Shown: positions 1 through 7,488 of the stretch, piece after piece
How the letters are laid out: each line of letters opens with the position of its first letter
Position numbering within the stretch: the stretch's first letter is position 1
Assembly (NCBI GenBank): GCA_016292255.1
Contig: JAEEZZ010000162.1
Coordinates: 1-34,693, forward strand
Length of the DNA stretch: 34,693 bases
Direction: 5' to 3'
DNA from: Oscillospiraceae bacterium
GTDB lineage: Bacteria > Bacillota > Clostridia > Oscillospirales > Oscillospiraceae
The notes under the pieces: generated by a model
What the model saw: only the letters and a program-made list of their open reading frames with translations
Databases searched by the model: none
Told to the model about the DNA's origin: nothing
Made by a program: the position numbers and the translations under genes

Positions 1-780
1 ACCCACTGCACCACCGGCATGGCCTACATGACCATCACCAAGGCCATCGAGTCCGGCGTGGACGTCATCGACTGCGCCACCTCCTGCTTCTCCAACGGCA
101 CCTCCCAGCCCGCCACCGAGTCCATGTACTACGCGCTGAGCCAGTACGGCATCGACTGCGGCCTGAACGAGAAGGTCATCAACCAGGTCAACGACTACTT
201 CAAGCCCATCAAGCAGAAGTACATCGACAAGGGCACCCTGTCTCCCAAGTCCATGGGCACCGACGCCCAGGCCCTGGTCTACAAGGTCCCCGGCGGTATG
301 CTCTCCAACATGATCGCCAACCTCACTGACATGGGCGCCATGGACAAGTTCGACGCCGCTCTGCTGGAGATCCCCGAGGTTCGCAAGGATCTGGGCTATC
401 CTCCCTTGGTCACGCCCCTTTCCCAGATGGTGGGCAACCAGGCCGTCACCAACGTCCTGGTGGGCGAGCGCTACAAGAACATCTCCAACGAGGTCAAGAA
501 CTACTTCAAGGGCGAGTACGGCATCGCTCCCGCTCCCGTGAGCCAGGCCCTCCAGGATAAGATCCTGGGCGAGGGCAACCAGCCTGTGGACTGCCGGATC
601 GAGGACGCCAAGCGAACCGGCGAGGACTTCAGGAAGGCCAAGGAGGAGATCGGAGATCTGGCCCGCACCGAGGAGGATCTCATGAGCTATATCTGCTATC
701 CCAAGCAGGCCAAGGAGTTCTTTGAGAAGCGCAAGGCCAAGGAAGAGAATATCGCCACCTACACCATCGAGGCAATGTAA
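1..780 (+). CDS. oadA: Oxaloacetate decarboxylase alpha-type carboxyltransferase subunit (5' truncated)
   Basis: The frame is open from base 1, so the gene begins before the window; about the last 259 codons are seen. The protein starts inside the HMGL-like TIM barrel at HCTTGMAYMT, continues through a SNGTSQPATESM block and then the conserved C-terminal carboxylase domain (PLSQMVGNQAVTNVL). These blocks are typical of the OadA / pyruvate carboxylase B / transcarboxylase 5S family, which moves a carboxyl group from oxaloacetate to biotin. It is not the crotonase-fold alpha subunit of methylmalonyl-CoA or glutaconyl-CoA decarboxylases. It ends without a biotin domain; the carrier is a separate gene at 1169. 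The gamma, carrier and beta genes follow closely, so it is read as the cytoplasmic catalytic subunit of a Na+-pumping decarboxylase. The exact substrate (oxaloacetate versus another 2-oxoacid) is inferred from family. Confidence 0.88.
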   Translation, partial: THCTTGMAYMTITKAIESGVDVIDCATSCFSNGTSQPATESMYYALSQYGIDCGLNEKVINQVNDYFKPIKQKYIDKGTLSPKSMGTDAQALVYKVPGGMLSNMIANLTDMGAMDKFDAALLEIPEVRKDLGYPPLVTPLSQMVGNQAVTNVLVGERYKNISNEVKNYFKGEYGIAPAPVSQALQDKILGEGNQPVDCRIEDAKRTGEDFRKAKEEIGDLARTEEDLMSYICYPKQAKEFFEKRKAKEENIATYTIEAM

Positions 781-792
781 GGAGGCTGTGCT

Positions 793-1167
793 ATGCATAT
801 CGTGTTAAGTGCCGCCGTCTCCGGCGAGAAGCTCGTATTCGGGGACAACGTGCTGACAGCGGTTCTGGGCTACGGCGTGGTTTTCATGGGTCTGATGATC
901 CTGATGGCTCTGGTCTACGTCATGGGCGCGATCTTCAAGAAGATGGCCGCCCGGAAGCAGCCCCTGCCCGCAGCGCCGATCCCCCAGGTCACCAACGCGG
1001 CCCGGGAGCCGGAGCCCATTGGCGAGCCTGCCAAGGGTACTGCCGGTGAGATCAAGCTCTACAACGTGTCCGACAAGGAAGCTGCAATGATCATGGCCAT
1101 CGTTGCCAGTCAGATGGGCAAGCCCCTGAACGAGCTGCGCTTCAAGTCCATTAAGGAGGTCAAATAA
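793..1167 (+). CDS. oadG: Sodium-pump decarboxylase gamma subunit (OadG family)
   Basis: A 124-residue protein with one N-terminal membrane segment (about residues 20-45, VLGYGVVFMGLMILMALVYV), a basic stop-transfer stretch (KKMAARK), a Pro/Ala linker, and a conserved tail containing SDKEAAMIMAIVASQM. That plan matches OadG/GcdC-type gamma subunits, which hold the carboxyltransferase to the membrane beta subunit and assist assembly. GGAGG at 781-785 is well placed for the ATG at 793. It lies 12 nt after oadA and 1 nt before the biotin carrier gene, clearly one operon. Gamma subunits are poorly conserved, so the assignment rests on topology, length and context. Confidence 0.82.
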   Translation: MHIVLSAAVSGEKLVFGDNVLTAVLGYGVVFMGLMILMALVYVMGAIFKKMAARKQPLPAAPIPQVTNAAREPEPIGEPAKGTAGEIKLYNVSDKEAAMIMAIVASQMGKPLNELRFKSIKEVK

Positions 1168-1168
1168 G

Positions 1169-1564
1169 ATGAAATATAAGGTAACTCTGAATAAGCGCAC
1201 CTACGAGGTGGAGGTGGAAGAAGGCAAGGCCATGCTGGTGGACGAGTACGAGGCCTACGCCCCCGCACCCGCAGCCCCTGCCGCGCCTGCTGCCGCGCCT
1301 GCGGCTGCCCCTGCTGCGCCCGCCCCTGCCGCCTCTGCGGAGATCGCCGCCGGCGAGCGGGTCAACGCCCCCATGCCCGGCAACATCCTCAAGGTAGAGG
1401 TCAACAAGGGCGACAAGGTCAAGGCCGGTCAGATCCTGGTGATCCTGGAGGCCATGAAGATGGAGAACGAGATCGTTGCCCCCAAGGCCGGCACCGTGGC
1501 CCAGGTGGTCGTGAAGGTTGGCGAGAAGGTGGATACCGGCGCCACGCTGGTCGTCCTCGCGTAA
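1169..1564 (+). CDS. Biotin carboxyl carrier protein of the decarboxylase
   Basis: A 131-residue protein: a short N-terminal beta-rich part (about 1-30), a flexible Ala/Pro linker (about 31-55) and a C-terminal biotinyl domain. The biotinylation motif EAMKMENE is intact, with Lys97 as the expected biotin attachment site. GERVNAPMPGNI at the start of the domain is typical. The protein carries carboxybiotin from the carboxyltransferase to the membrane beta subunit. In Klebsiella-type OadA this domain is fused to alpha; here it is a separate gene, as in many Firmicutes pumps. The start is 1 nt after the oadG stop, with translational coupling likely. The linker is made of repeated Ala/Pro codons, a stretch prone to length change. 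Confidence 0.92.
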   Translation: MKYKVTLNKRTYEVEVEEGKAMLVDEYEAYAPAPAAPAAPAAAPAAAPAAPAPAASAEIAAGERVNAPMPGNILKVEVNKGDKVKAGQILVILEAMKMENEIVAPKAGTVAQVVVKVGEKVDTGATLVVLA

Positions 1565-1576
1565 GGAGGGCGCAGC

Positions 1577-2800
1577 ATGGATATTGTTGAAACCCTGAAA
1601 AAGCTGCTGGGGGAGTCCGGCTTTGCCGGTATTTTCCAGAACGGCGGCTGGCAGAACGCGGTGATGATCGTCATTGCCTGCGTGCTGCTCTACCTGGGCA
1701 TCAAGAAGAAGTTCGAGCCTCTGCTGCTGGTGGGCATCGCCTTCGGCTGCCTGCTGGTGAACGTCTCCTACTTCATTGGCCTCACCGAGGCGGACGCCCT
1801 CTACCATCCCGACCTGTGGGATAACTTCCTGAATTCTGCCCACGAGGATTACCACAGCTACGGCGCGATTTTGAAGCACGGCGGCTTCCTGGATATCCTC
1901 TACATCGGCGTCAAGGCCGGTATCTATCCCTCTCTGATCTTCATGGGCGTGGGCGCCATGACGGACTTTGGCCCGCTGATCGCCCGGCCCTCCTCGCTGA
2001 TCCTGGGCGCTGCCGCTCAGCTGGGCGTGTTCCTGGCCTTCTTCGGCGCGAACCTCATCGGCTTCACCGGCAACCAGGCCGCCTCCATCGGCATCATCGG
2101 CGGCGCGGACGGCCCCACGGCCATCTACCTCACTACCAAGCTGGCCCCGGAGCTTTTGGGCGCGATTGCGATTGCGGCCTACTCCTATATGGCCCTGATC
2201 CCCATGATCCAGCCGCCCATTATGAAGCTGCTGACCACCAAGAAGGAGCGGGAGGTCGTTATGACCCAGGCCCGGCCGGTCTCCAAGACCGAGAAGATCA
2301 TCTTCCCCATCGTGGTCACCATCTTCTGCGTCCTGCTGCTGCCCTCCACCGCGCCGCTGATCGGCTGTCTGATGCTGGGTAATCTGTGGCGGGAGTGCGG
2401 CGTCACCGAGCGCCTGTCCGACACCGTCCAGAACGCCCTGATGAATATTATCACTGTTTTCCTGGGCATCTCCGTGGGCGCCACCATGGCCGGCTCCCGC
2501 TTCCTGACCAAGGAGACCATCTACATCGTGATCCTGGGCCTCACCGCCTTCTGCTTCTCCACTGTGGGCGGCCTGCTGGTGGGCAAGATCATGTACAAGG
2601 TCACCGGCGGCAAGATCAATCCGCTGATCGGCTCCGCAGGCGTCTCCGCTGTCCCCATGGCGGCCCGTGTGTCCCAGATCGAGGGCCAGAAGGCCAACCC
2701 CAAGAACTTCCTGCTGATGCACGCCATGGGCCCCAACGTAGCCGGCGTCATCGGCTCCGCCATCGCCGCAGGCTTCCTGCTGAAGGTCTTCGGCGGCTGA
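1577..2800 (+). CDS. oadB: Na+-translocating decarboxylase beta subunit
   Basis: A 407-residue, very hydrophobic multi-pass protein. It carries the family hallmark GFTGNQAASIGIIGGADGPT near residues 160-182; Asp178 in GGADGPTAI corresponds to the conserved acidic residue needed for carboxybiotin decarboxylation and Na+ transport. A second conserved region (SRFLTKETIYIVILGLTAF) and the C-terminal GVSAVPMAARVSQ block are also present. Length is near the usual size for OadB/GcdB/MmdB. GGAGG at 1565-1569 precedes the ATG. It is the last gene of the operon, with a long hairpin 13 nt after the stop. The beta subunit alone does not tell the substrate apart; the alpha type points to oxaloacetate decarboxylase. 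Confidence 0.93.
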   Translation: MDIVETLKKLLGESGFAGIFQNGGWQNAVMIVIACVLLYLGIKKKFEPLLLVGIAFGCLLVNVSYFIGLTEADALYHPDLWDNFLNSAHEDYHSYGAILKHGGFLDILYIGVKAGIYPSLIFMGVGAMTDFGPLIARPSSLILGAAAQLGVFLAFFGANLIGFTGNQAASIGIIGGADGPTAIYLTTKLAPELLGAIAIAAYSYMALIPMIQPPIMKLLTTKKEREVVMTQARPVSKTEKIIFPIVVTIFCVLLLPSTAPLIGCLMLGNLWRECGVTERLSDTVQNALMNIITVFLGISVGATMAGSRFLTKETIYIVILGLTAFCFSTVGGLLVGKIMYKVTGGKINPLIGSAGVSAVPMAARVSQIEGQKANPKNFLLMHAMGPNVAGVIGSAIAAGFLLKVFGG

Positions 2801-2813
2801 GCCCTTCGCGGCA

Positions 2814-2854
2814 CAACGCAAACGGCACCCCGTTTTGGGGTGCCGTTTGCGTTG
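2814..2854. terminator. 18-bp perfect hairpin after oadB
   Basis: Perfect 18-bp inverted repeat (2814-2831 with 2837-2854) around a 5-nt loop. It sits between the end of oadB and the convergent small minus-strand gene ending at 2888. There is no T-run on either side, so it may terminate weakly, need a factor, or protect the 3' end of the operon mRNA. Confidence 0.6.
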
Positions 2855-2887
2855 CAAGAGCATGTGCTGTCAGCAGAGTCATACGAA

Positions 2888-3058
2888 TTACCGATCCGGC
2901 TGGGAAATATTCCGGAGCTTGATTTCCAAGACTGTCCCACTTTGCAGGGTGGCAATGATTCTGTGTTCTTGGTCTTCAACGGTCAAATCTGCCAGTTCGT
3001 ATTGATCACAGTCGTTGATTAAATCGAATAGAATATCCTGAAAAAACTCCAACTCCAT
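2888..3058 (-). CDS. Hypothetical 56-aa acidic protein
   Basis: No family recognised. The product is about 56 residues, acidic, rich in Leu/Ile/Asp/Glu, with no membrane segment or signal peptide (starts MELEFFQDILFDLIND). The ATG at 3058 is chosen because GGAGG lies five bases upstream on the minus strand; an in-frame start 13 codons further up would run into the palindrome at 3068-3113. It is divergent from the XRE-type regulator gene at 3164, and the palindrome between them could be a shared operator. Its C-terminal half (HRIIATLQSGTVLEIKLRN) looks beta-rich. The good ribosome site and lack of a longer overlapping gene support it as real, but it could be spurious. Confidence 0.5.
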   Translation of the reverse strand: MELEFFQDILFDLINDCDQYELADLTVEDQEHRIIATLQSGTVLEIKLRNISQPDR

Positions 3059-3067
3059 AATGGCCTC

Positions 3068-3113
3068 CGTGTAGAATAATATAGTGCGTACACGCACTAT
3101 ATTATTCTACACG
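3068..3113. repeat. 46-bp near-perfect palindrome between divergent small genes
   Basis: Two 22-nt arms (3068-3089 and 3092-3113) are perfect reverse complements separated by 2 nt. The core is AT-rich and contains ATATTA/TAATAT boxes that could serve as -10 elements; on the minus strand TTTACC (3121-3126) then 16 nt then TAATAT (3099-3104) is a possible promoter for the 56-aa gene. The position between two divergent starts fits an operator for a dimeric or tetrameric regulator, perhaps the adjacent XRE protein. A cruciform or RNA hairpin role cannot be excluded. Confidence 0.75.
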
Positions 3114-3163
3114 AACGACGGGTAAAATACAAGCAGTATTTTGCAAAAAGGGGGCGGAGATTT

Positions 3164-3382
3164 TTGCTGACTTACGATCCACTATGGCAGACGTTGAAGC
3201 GGAAGGGAATCAGTCAATACCGGCTGATTAAGGACTACGGGATCGACAACGCCCAGCTTCAACGCCTGCGGGAAAACGCAGTGGTAAAGACCTTGATTTT
3301 GGATAAGCTTTGCCGGATCCTCGACTGCCCGATCCAAGATATTGTAGAATACCGCCCCGATCCTCCGAAAGATGACGAATGA
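3164..3382 (+). CDS. XRE/Cro-type HTH transcriptional regulator (YozG-like)
   Basis: A 72-residue protein that is essentially one Cro/C1-type helix-turn-helix domain: LWQTLKRKGISQYRLIKDYG, then QLQRLRENAVVKT, then ILDKLCRILDCPIQDIVEY. The last block is the typical end of small YozG-like XRE regulators. It starts with TTG at 3164, supported by the purine-rich AAAAAGGGGGCGGAG immediately upstream; no ATG is available nearby. It is transcribed away from the 56-aa gene with a 46-bp palindrome between them, so autoregulation through that site is likely (inference). Its stop overlaps the 5' arm of a terminator hairpin. Confidence 0.85.
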   Translation: MLTYDPLWQTLKRKGISQYRLIKDYGIDNAQLQRLRENAVVKTLILDKLCRILDCPIQDIVEYRPDPPKDDE

Positions 3383-3407
3383 CCTCCGGTGTGTTCCGGA
3401 GGTCATT
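3378..3407. terminator. Hairpin shared by XRE gene and ROK kinase gene
   Basis: A 12-bp perfect stem (3378-3389 with 3396-3407), 6-nt loop, followed by a T-rich stretch on the plus strand. It overlaps the XRE stop codon and lies 3 nt beyond the convergent kinase stop at 3411, so it can act in both directions. Confidence 0.75.
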
Positions 3408-3410
3408 TCA

Positions 3411-4361
3411 TTATACTGCCGCGCTGAGCGCCAGATGGAAGCAGCCGTAGATGCCCGCGTCGTTGCCGAGCTGCGCCAGGGCGAATTTCGTGTCCTTGCA
3501 GGCGTGGAACATATGGTGGCGGAAGCGGGGCAGGATCCCGTCCAGCAGCGCCTGCCCGGCCTTGGACATCCCGCCGCCCAGAACCACCAGCTCCGGATCC
3601 ACCATGCAGCAGCCCCCTGCAATGGTGAGCCCCAGCACGTCGTAGACCCGCTCCAGCAGCTCCTTTGCCAGCTCGTCGCCCCGGGCAGCGCAGTCGAACA
3701 CGGCCTTGGAGCTGGGCTCCCCGGCCTCCCGCAGCAGGGAGGGGCGGGCGGGCTCGGCCGCCAGCGCCCGGGCGGCCATCCGGCCCAGGGCCCGGGCCGA
3801 GGCGTACTGCTCAGCGCAGCCCCGTTTGCCGCAGGTGCATTCCTCCGCGTCGGCGGAGGGATCCACGCAGAGGTGGCCGATCTCGCCGCCCACGCCGTGG
3901 GCGCCGTTCAGGATCTGCCCGTTCCAGACGAAGCCGCCGCCGATGCCCGTGCCGATGGTCACCATCAGCATGGAACGGCTGCCCTTGCCGCCGCCGTCGT
4001 GGTATTCGCCCAGGGCGGCCACGTTGGCGTCGTTGCCTGCCTTGACCGGCAGGCCGGTGAGCTTGCCCAGGGCCTCGTGGAGGTTGAATACCCCCCAGTT
4101 CAGATTGACGCAGCGGTTCACGTTCCCCTCGTCGTCCACCGGGCCGGGGACGCCGATGCCGATGCCTGTGACCTCCTGCTTTGCCGCGCCCCGGCGGGCG
4201 AGGCAGTCGTCGATGGAGCGGGCGATGTCCGGCAGGATGGCTGCGCCGCCGTTTTCGGGTCGGGTGGGGATCTCCCATTTTTCCAGGAGGACTCCCTCTG
4301 CGGAGAAGAGTCCCAGCTTGACCGTGGTGCCGCCCACGTCCACGCCAAATGCATATTTCAT
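3411..4361 (-). CDS. glcK: ROK family sugar kinase (glucokinase-like)
   Basis: A 316-residue cytoplasmic kinase. The N-terminal phosphate-binding loop DVGGTTVK is at residues 8-15; GIGIGVPGPVD and the catalytic-region GNDANVAALGE follow; then TIGTGIGGGFVWNGQI and the ROK zinc-binding signature ECTCGKRGCAEQYAS, where three Cys and an upstream His (EIGHLCVDP) bind zinc. The C-terminal PELVVLGGGMS block completes the fold. This set is typical of ATP-dependent glucokinases of Firmicutes, feeding glucose into glycolysis, though ROK kinases for N-acetylmannosamine or fructose look alike. AAGGCGG lies upstream of the ATG. A TATAAT-like box on the minus strand (4434-4439) may be its -10; no good -35 was found. 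Monocistronic. Confidence 0.9.
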   Translation of the reverse strand: MKYAFGVDVGGTTVKLGLFSAEGVLLEKWEIPTRPENGGAAILPDIARSIDDCLARRGAAKQEVTGIGIGVPGPVDDEGNVNRCVNLNWGVFNLHEALGKLTGLPVKAGNDANVAALGEYHDGGGKGSRSMLMVTIGTGIGGGFVWNGQILNGAHGVGGEIGHLCVDPSADAEECTCGKRGCAEQYASARALGRMAARALAAEPARPSLLREAGEPSSKAVFDCAARGDELAKELLERVYDVLGLTIAGGCCMVDPELVVLGGGMSKAGQALLDGILPRFRHHMFHACKDTKFALAQLGNDAGIYGCFHLALSAAV

Positions 4362-4501
4362 AATCAGAAGCCGCCTTTCTGTTTCCTCTGTTTTGACAAA
4401 TGCATCATACCACGTTTGCGCGGATTCTGCAATATTATAAACGGAATAATTGAAATGTGAGAAAAAAGTGAAAAAATAATGACGAAAATGTGTGGAAAGA
4501 C

Positions 4502-4530
4502 TTGCCTATCCGAAAAACATCTGCTAAAAT
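4502..4530 (+). promoter_or_regulatory. Promoter for trmB operon
   Basis: TTGCCT at 4502-4507, 17-nt spacer, TAAAAT at 4525-4530. It lies 48 nt before the trmB start. The preceding 4362-4500 holds no gene and is AT-rich. Confidence 0.65.
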
Positions 4531-4577
4531 AAGTTGTTGAATAAAACCACTATACCAGCTTTAGGAGTATTCATAAT

Positions 4578-5234
4578 ATGCGAATGCGAAAACGGAATCA
4601 TCTGGAGCCGCGGATGGAGGCCTGCGCCTCCGTGTGGATCCGCGATCCGGAGAATCGGCGGGGCAGCTGGCGGAGCCTGCTGCCCGACGCCCGGGCGCTG
4701 CATCTGGAGATCGGCTGCGGAAAGGGAAAATTCACGGTGGAAATGGCCCAGCAGAATCCGGAGATCCTGTTCATTGCCGTGGAGCGGGTCAAGGAGGCCC
4801 TGGTTCTGGCCATGGAGAAGGCGATTTCCATGGGGCTGAAAAACGTCTATTTCCTCTCGGTGGACGCCGCGGAGCTGGATCAGCTTTTCGCCCCCGGGGA
4901 AGCGGACAGAATCTACCTGAACTTCTGCGATCCCTGGCCCCGCAGCAAGAACGCCAAGCGGCGGCTGACCTACCACAGCTTCCTGGAAAAATACCGCGCC
5001 GTGCTCCGGCCGGACGGGGAGATCCACTTCAAAACCGACAACGCCGGGCTCTTTGCCTGGTCGCTGGAGGAATTCGAGCGCTACGGCTATCCGGTGCAAA
5101 ACGTCACGGATGACCTGCACCGGGACGGCGTCGTGGGCGTGATGACCGGTTACGAGGAAAAATTTTACGCAATGGGGACGCCGATCCACCGCTGTGAAAT
5201 ACTGATGCCCCAGAGGAGGGAACCGATATGCTGA
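4578..5234 (+). CDS. trmB: tRNA (guanine-N7-)-methyltransferase
   Basis: A 218-residue SAM-dependent enzyme that makes m7G46 in the tRNA variable loop. Evidence: SAM-binding EIGCGKGKF near residues 44-52, acidic FIAVERVKEA, the TrmB signature LNFCDPWPRSKNAKRRL, FKTDN, and the C-terminal TGYEEKF substrate-binding motif. Length is normal. AGGAG at 4562-4566 is rather far (11 nt) from the chosen ATG at 4578; an in-frame ATG at 4584 is an alternative. The last 7 nt overlap the start of the response regulator gene, so trmB seems to head an operon with a two-component system. That link is probably one of expression rather than function. Confidence 0.95.
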   Translation: MRMRKRNHLEPRMEACASVWIRDPENRRGSWRSLLPDARALHLEIGCGKGKFTVEMAQQNPEILFIAVERVKEALVLAMEKAISMGLKNVYFLSVDAAELDQLFAPGEADRIYLNFCDPWPRSKNAKRRLTYHSFLEKYRAVLRPDGEIHFKTDNAGLFAWSLEEFERYGYPVQNVTDDLHRDGVVGVMTGYEEKFYAMGTPIHRCEILMPQRREPIC

Positions 5235-5902
5235 AAAAGATCATTATTGCCGACGACGAAGCGCACTGGCGTCAGCTGGTGCGGGATTACCTGGAGCAGG
5301 AGGGCTTCACCGTGATGGAGGCCGCCAACGGCGCCGAGGCCGTGACCCTGCTGCGGGAGAACCAGGACACCTCTCTGGTGATCCTGGACATCATGATGCC
5401 CGTCATGGACGGTCTGACCGCCTGCCGGACGATCCGGGAGATCTCGGCCGTCCCCATTCTGATGGTCACAGCCCGGGAGGACGAGGAGACGGAGATCTCC
5501 GGCATCCACTGCGGCGCGGATCAGTTTATCTCCAAGCCGATCCGGATGCGGGCCTTCATCGAGCGGGTCAGGTCGCTTCTGCGCCGCAGCGGCAGCAACC
5601 AGGACGCCCTGCACTTCGGGCGGCTGGAGCTGGACCCCGCCTCCGGCTCCGCCCGGGTGGACGACCAGGAGATCTCTCTGACGCCCAAGGAATTTGACCT
5701 GCTGCTCTTCCTGGCCCGGACGCCCAACGTGGTCCGCTCCCGGGATCAGATCCTCCAGGCCGTCTGGAATACCGACTATTTCGGCGACGGCAGAACGGTG
5801 GACACCCACGTCAAGAATCTGCGGATGAAGCTGGGTCCCTGCGGAGAAATGGTCCGCACGGTCCGCAGCCGCGGCTATCTTCTGGACTGGAAGCAGCCAT
5901 GA
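5228..5902 (+). CDS. OmpR/PhoB-family response regulator
   Basis: A 224-residue regulator. Receiver domain 1-118: acidic pocket D9/D10, phosphoacceptor Asp54 in VILDIMMP, Thr81 and Lys103 (SKP). C-terminal winged-helix domain from about 128 with SLTPKEFDLLLFLA, then VVRSRDQILQAVW, TVDTHVKNLRMKL and TVRSRGYLL, as in OmpR/PhoB DNA-binding domains. The start overlaps trmB by 7 nt, and AGAGGAGGG upstream is a good ribosome site. The stop overlaps the start of the cognate kinase gene (ATGA). Targets are unknown; the following deacetylase gene suggests cell-envelope control (inference). Confidence 0.95.
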   Translation: MLKKIIIADDEAHWRQLVRDYLEQEGFTVMEAANGAEAVTLLRENQDTSLVILDIMMPVMDGLTACRTIREISAVPILMVTAREDEETEISGIHCGADQFISKPIRMRAFIERVRSLLRRSGSNQDALHFGRLELDPASGSARVDDQEISLTPKEFDLLLFLARTPNVVRSRDQILQAVWNTDYFGDGRTVDTHVKNLRMKLGPCGEMVRTVRSRGYLLDWKQP

Positions 5903-7434
5903 GTAAGCTGCTGCACCGGCACTATCCCCTCTGGGTCCTGATGAGCGTGATCTTTACCATCGTCACCACCATCGTTCTTCCCACCATCGCCGGCTTTTTT
6001 ACCTCAAAGCTCAAGGATTCCATGCGGGATCACTTTACAGCGCAGCTGAACGACGGCGCTGCACGGATGGTGGCATCGGGCTTCGACGAGGCGGAGCTGC
6101 TGGCCGTGGAGGACAGCGGCCCCCGTATCCTCGTGTTCGATGAGCGTACCCAGAGCGTTCGCTACAGCTCCAGCGGCAGCACCCGCGTGACGGAGATCGG
6201 CACCGCCTGGGACGAAGCCGGCGCCCGGGAACGTCCCGGCTCCATGGAGGAGGCGGCTTTCCTGTACGGGCTGGTGCTGAAATGGATCGGAACCGAGCAG
6301 GGCAGCTTTTTCGTCACGGACAAGGGGACGCCGCCGAACGTAAACGGGAGCAACCTGGAAACAAAGCAGCTGTTCCTCTGCGGGCGGAGCGAGGACATGA
6401 TCTTCTGTCTGAGCATTCCGGTGGAGCACACCAATGAGGCCGTCAAGTCCGCCATCAATTTTACCCAGAAGGTCAGCGCGGGTGCATGGCTGGGTTTTGT
6501 GGCGATCTTCGCCCATTCCACCCAGCAGATCTCCAAGCGCCAGCGCACCATTGCCGACATCGCCGCCAGGCTGGCGCGGCTGGACTTTTCCGCACGCTGT
6601 CCGTCGGCCTTCTCCCTGGAACTGAACAATCTGCGCCTGAGCATCAACGCCATGGCCAATTCTCTGGAGGAGCATATTGATGCGCTGAAGCGGACCAACC
6701 GGAAGCTCCACTCCGAGCTGACCGAGCGGATCCGGCAGCAGAAGGTCTCCGCAGATCTGATGGCCAACCTGGCCCACGATCTGAAGACCCCCATCGCCAT
6801 CATTTCCGGCTACGCGGAGGCGCTGGCGGACGGCATGGCCAAAACGCCGGAGAAGCAGGAGGAATACTGCGAGACCATCCTGCGGGAGAGCGAACGGATG
6901 CAGGCCATCGTCTCAAAGCTCCTGTCCATCGGCCGCATGGAAAGCGGAGAGACGCCTGTCAAGCGGGTGAATTTCAATCTGAAGGTGCTGATCGACGACA
7001 TTCTGAACGTGTTCCAGCGGGAGATCGAGAGGCAGGGGATCGTGCTGACCCGCGCAGTAGATGGCGCCTGCATGGTGCACACAGATTATGAGTGCGTCAG
7101 GCAGTCCCTGGTCAATTACGTACAGAACGCGATCTACCACATCAACAACGGCAATCGGATCGAGATCCGCCTGGAGGACAAGGGTGACCGGGTCCGCGTC
7201 CGGGTCACCAATTCCTCCTTGCCCATCCCTGTGAACGAGACCAGGAAGATCTGGGACAAGCTCTACCGTATGGACTATTCGCGCCAGCGGAAGCACGGCG
7301 AAACGGGCCTGGGCCTTTCCATTGTCAAGGGCAATATGGAACGCCTGGGCCACGCCTACGGCGTAGAGAATAACCCGAGCTTCCCCGGTGTCTGCTTCTG
7401 GATCGAGCTGCCGAAGGCGGCCCCGGAGGTATAA
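5899..7434 (+). CDS. Membrane sensor histidine kinase
   Basis: A 511-residue HisKA-type kinase. TM1 is about residues 11-33; an extracytoplasmic sensor follows to about 190; a short hydrophobic stretch near 195-207 should be TM2; a HAMP-like helix (IADIAARLARLDFSARC) leads to the DHp helix with phosphoacceptor His293 in NLAHDLKTPIA. The ATPase domain has an N-box (LVNYVQNAIYHINN), an NSS in place of the DxGxG G1 motif, and a G2 box GETGLGLSIVKGNMERLG. NSG-like substitution at G1 is common in VanS-like kinases. TM2 seems short for a membrane helix (about 13 strongly hydrophobic residues). Start codon overlaps the regulator stop by 4 nt, so the two are co-translated. The signal sensed is unknown. 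Confidence 0.93.
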   Translation: MSKLLHRHYPLWVLMSVIFTIVTTIVLPTIAGFFTSKLKDSMRDHFTAQLNDGAARMVASGFDEAELLAVEDSGPRILVFDERTQSVRYSSSGSTRVTEIGTAWDEAGARERPGSMEEAAFLYGLVLKWIGTEQGSFFVTDKGTPPNVNGSNLETKQLFLCGRSEDMIFCLSIPVEHTNEAVKSAINFTQKVSAGAWLGFVAIFAHSTQQISKRQRTIADIAARLARLDFSARCPSAFSLELNNLRLSINAMANSLEEHIDALKRTNRKLHSELTERIRQQKVSADLMANLAHDLKTPIAIISGYAEALADGMAKTPEKQEEYCETILRESERMQAIVSKLLSIGRMESGETPVKRVNFNLKVLIDDILNVFQREIERQGIVLTRAVDGACMVHTDYECVRQSLVNYVQNAIYHINNGNRIEIRLEDKGDRVRVRVTNSSLPIPVNETRKIWDKLYRMDYSRQRKHGETGLGLSIVKGNMERLGHAYGVENNPSFPGVCFWIELPKAAPEV

Positions 7435-7488
7435 CGGATCGATCCGATATTCGTAGGACGGAATGCTGCCATGGAGGGTGAAATCCAC

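Noticed and set aside
1240-1330. Ala/Pro-coding repeats in the biotin carrier gene as a mobile or regulatory repeat
   Set aside because: Normal flexible linker of biotin carrier subunits.
4393-4398. TTGACA on the plus strand upstream of trmB
   Set aside because: No -10 at 16-18 nt; the promoter at 4502-4530 is better.
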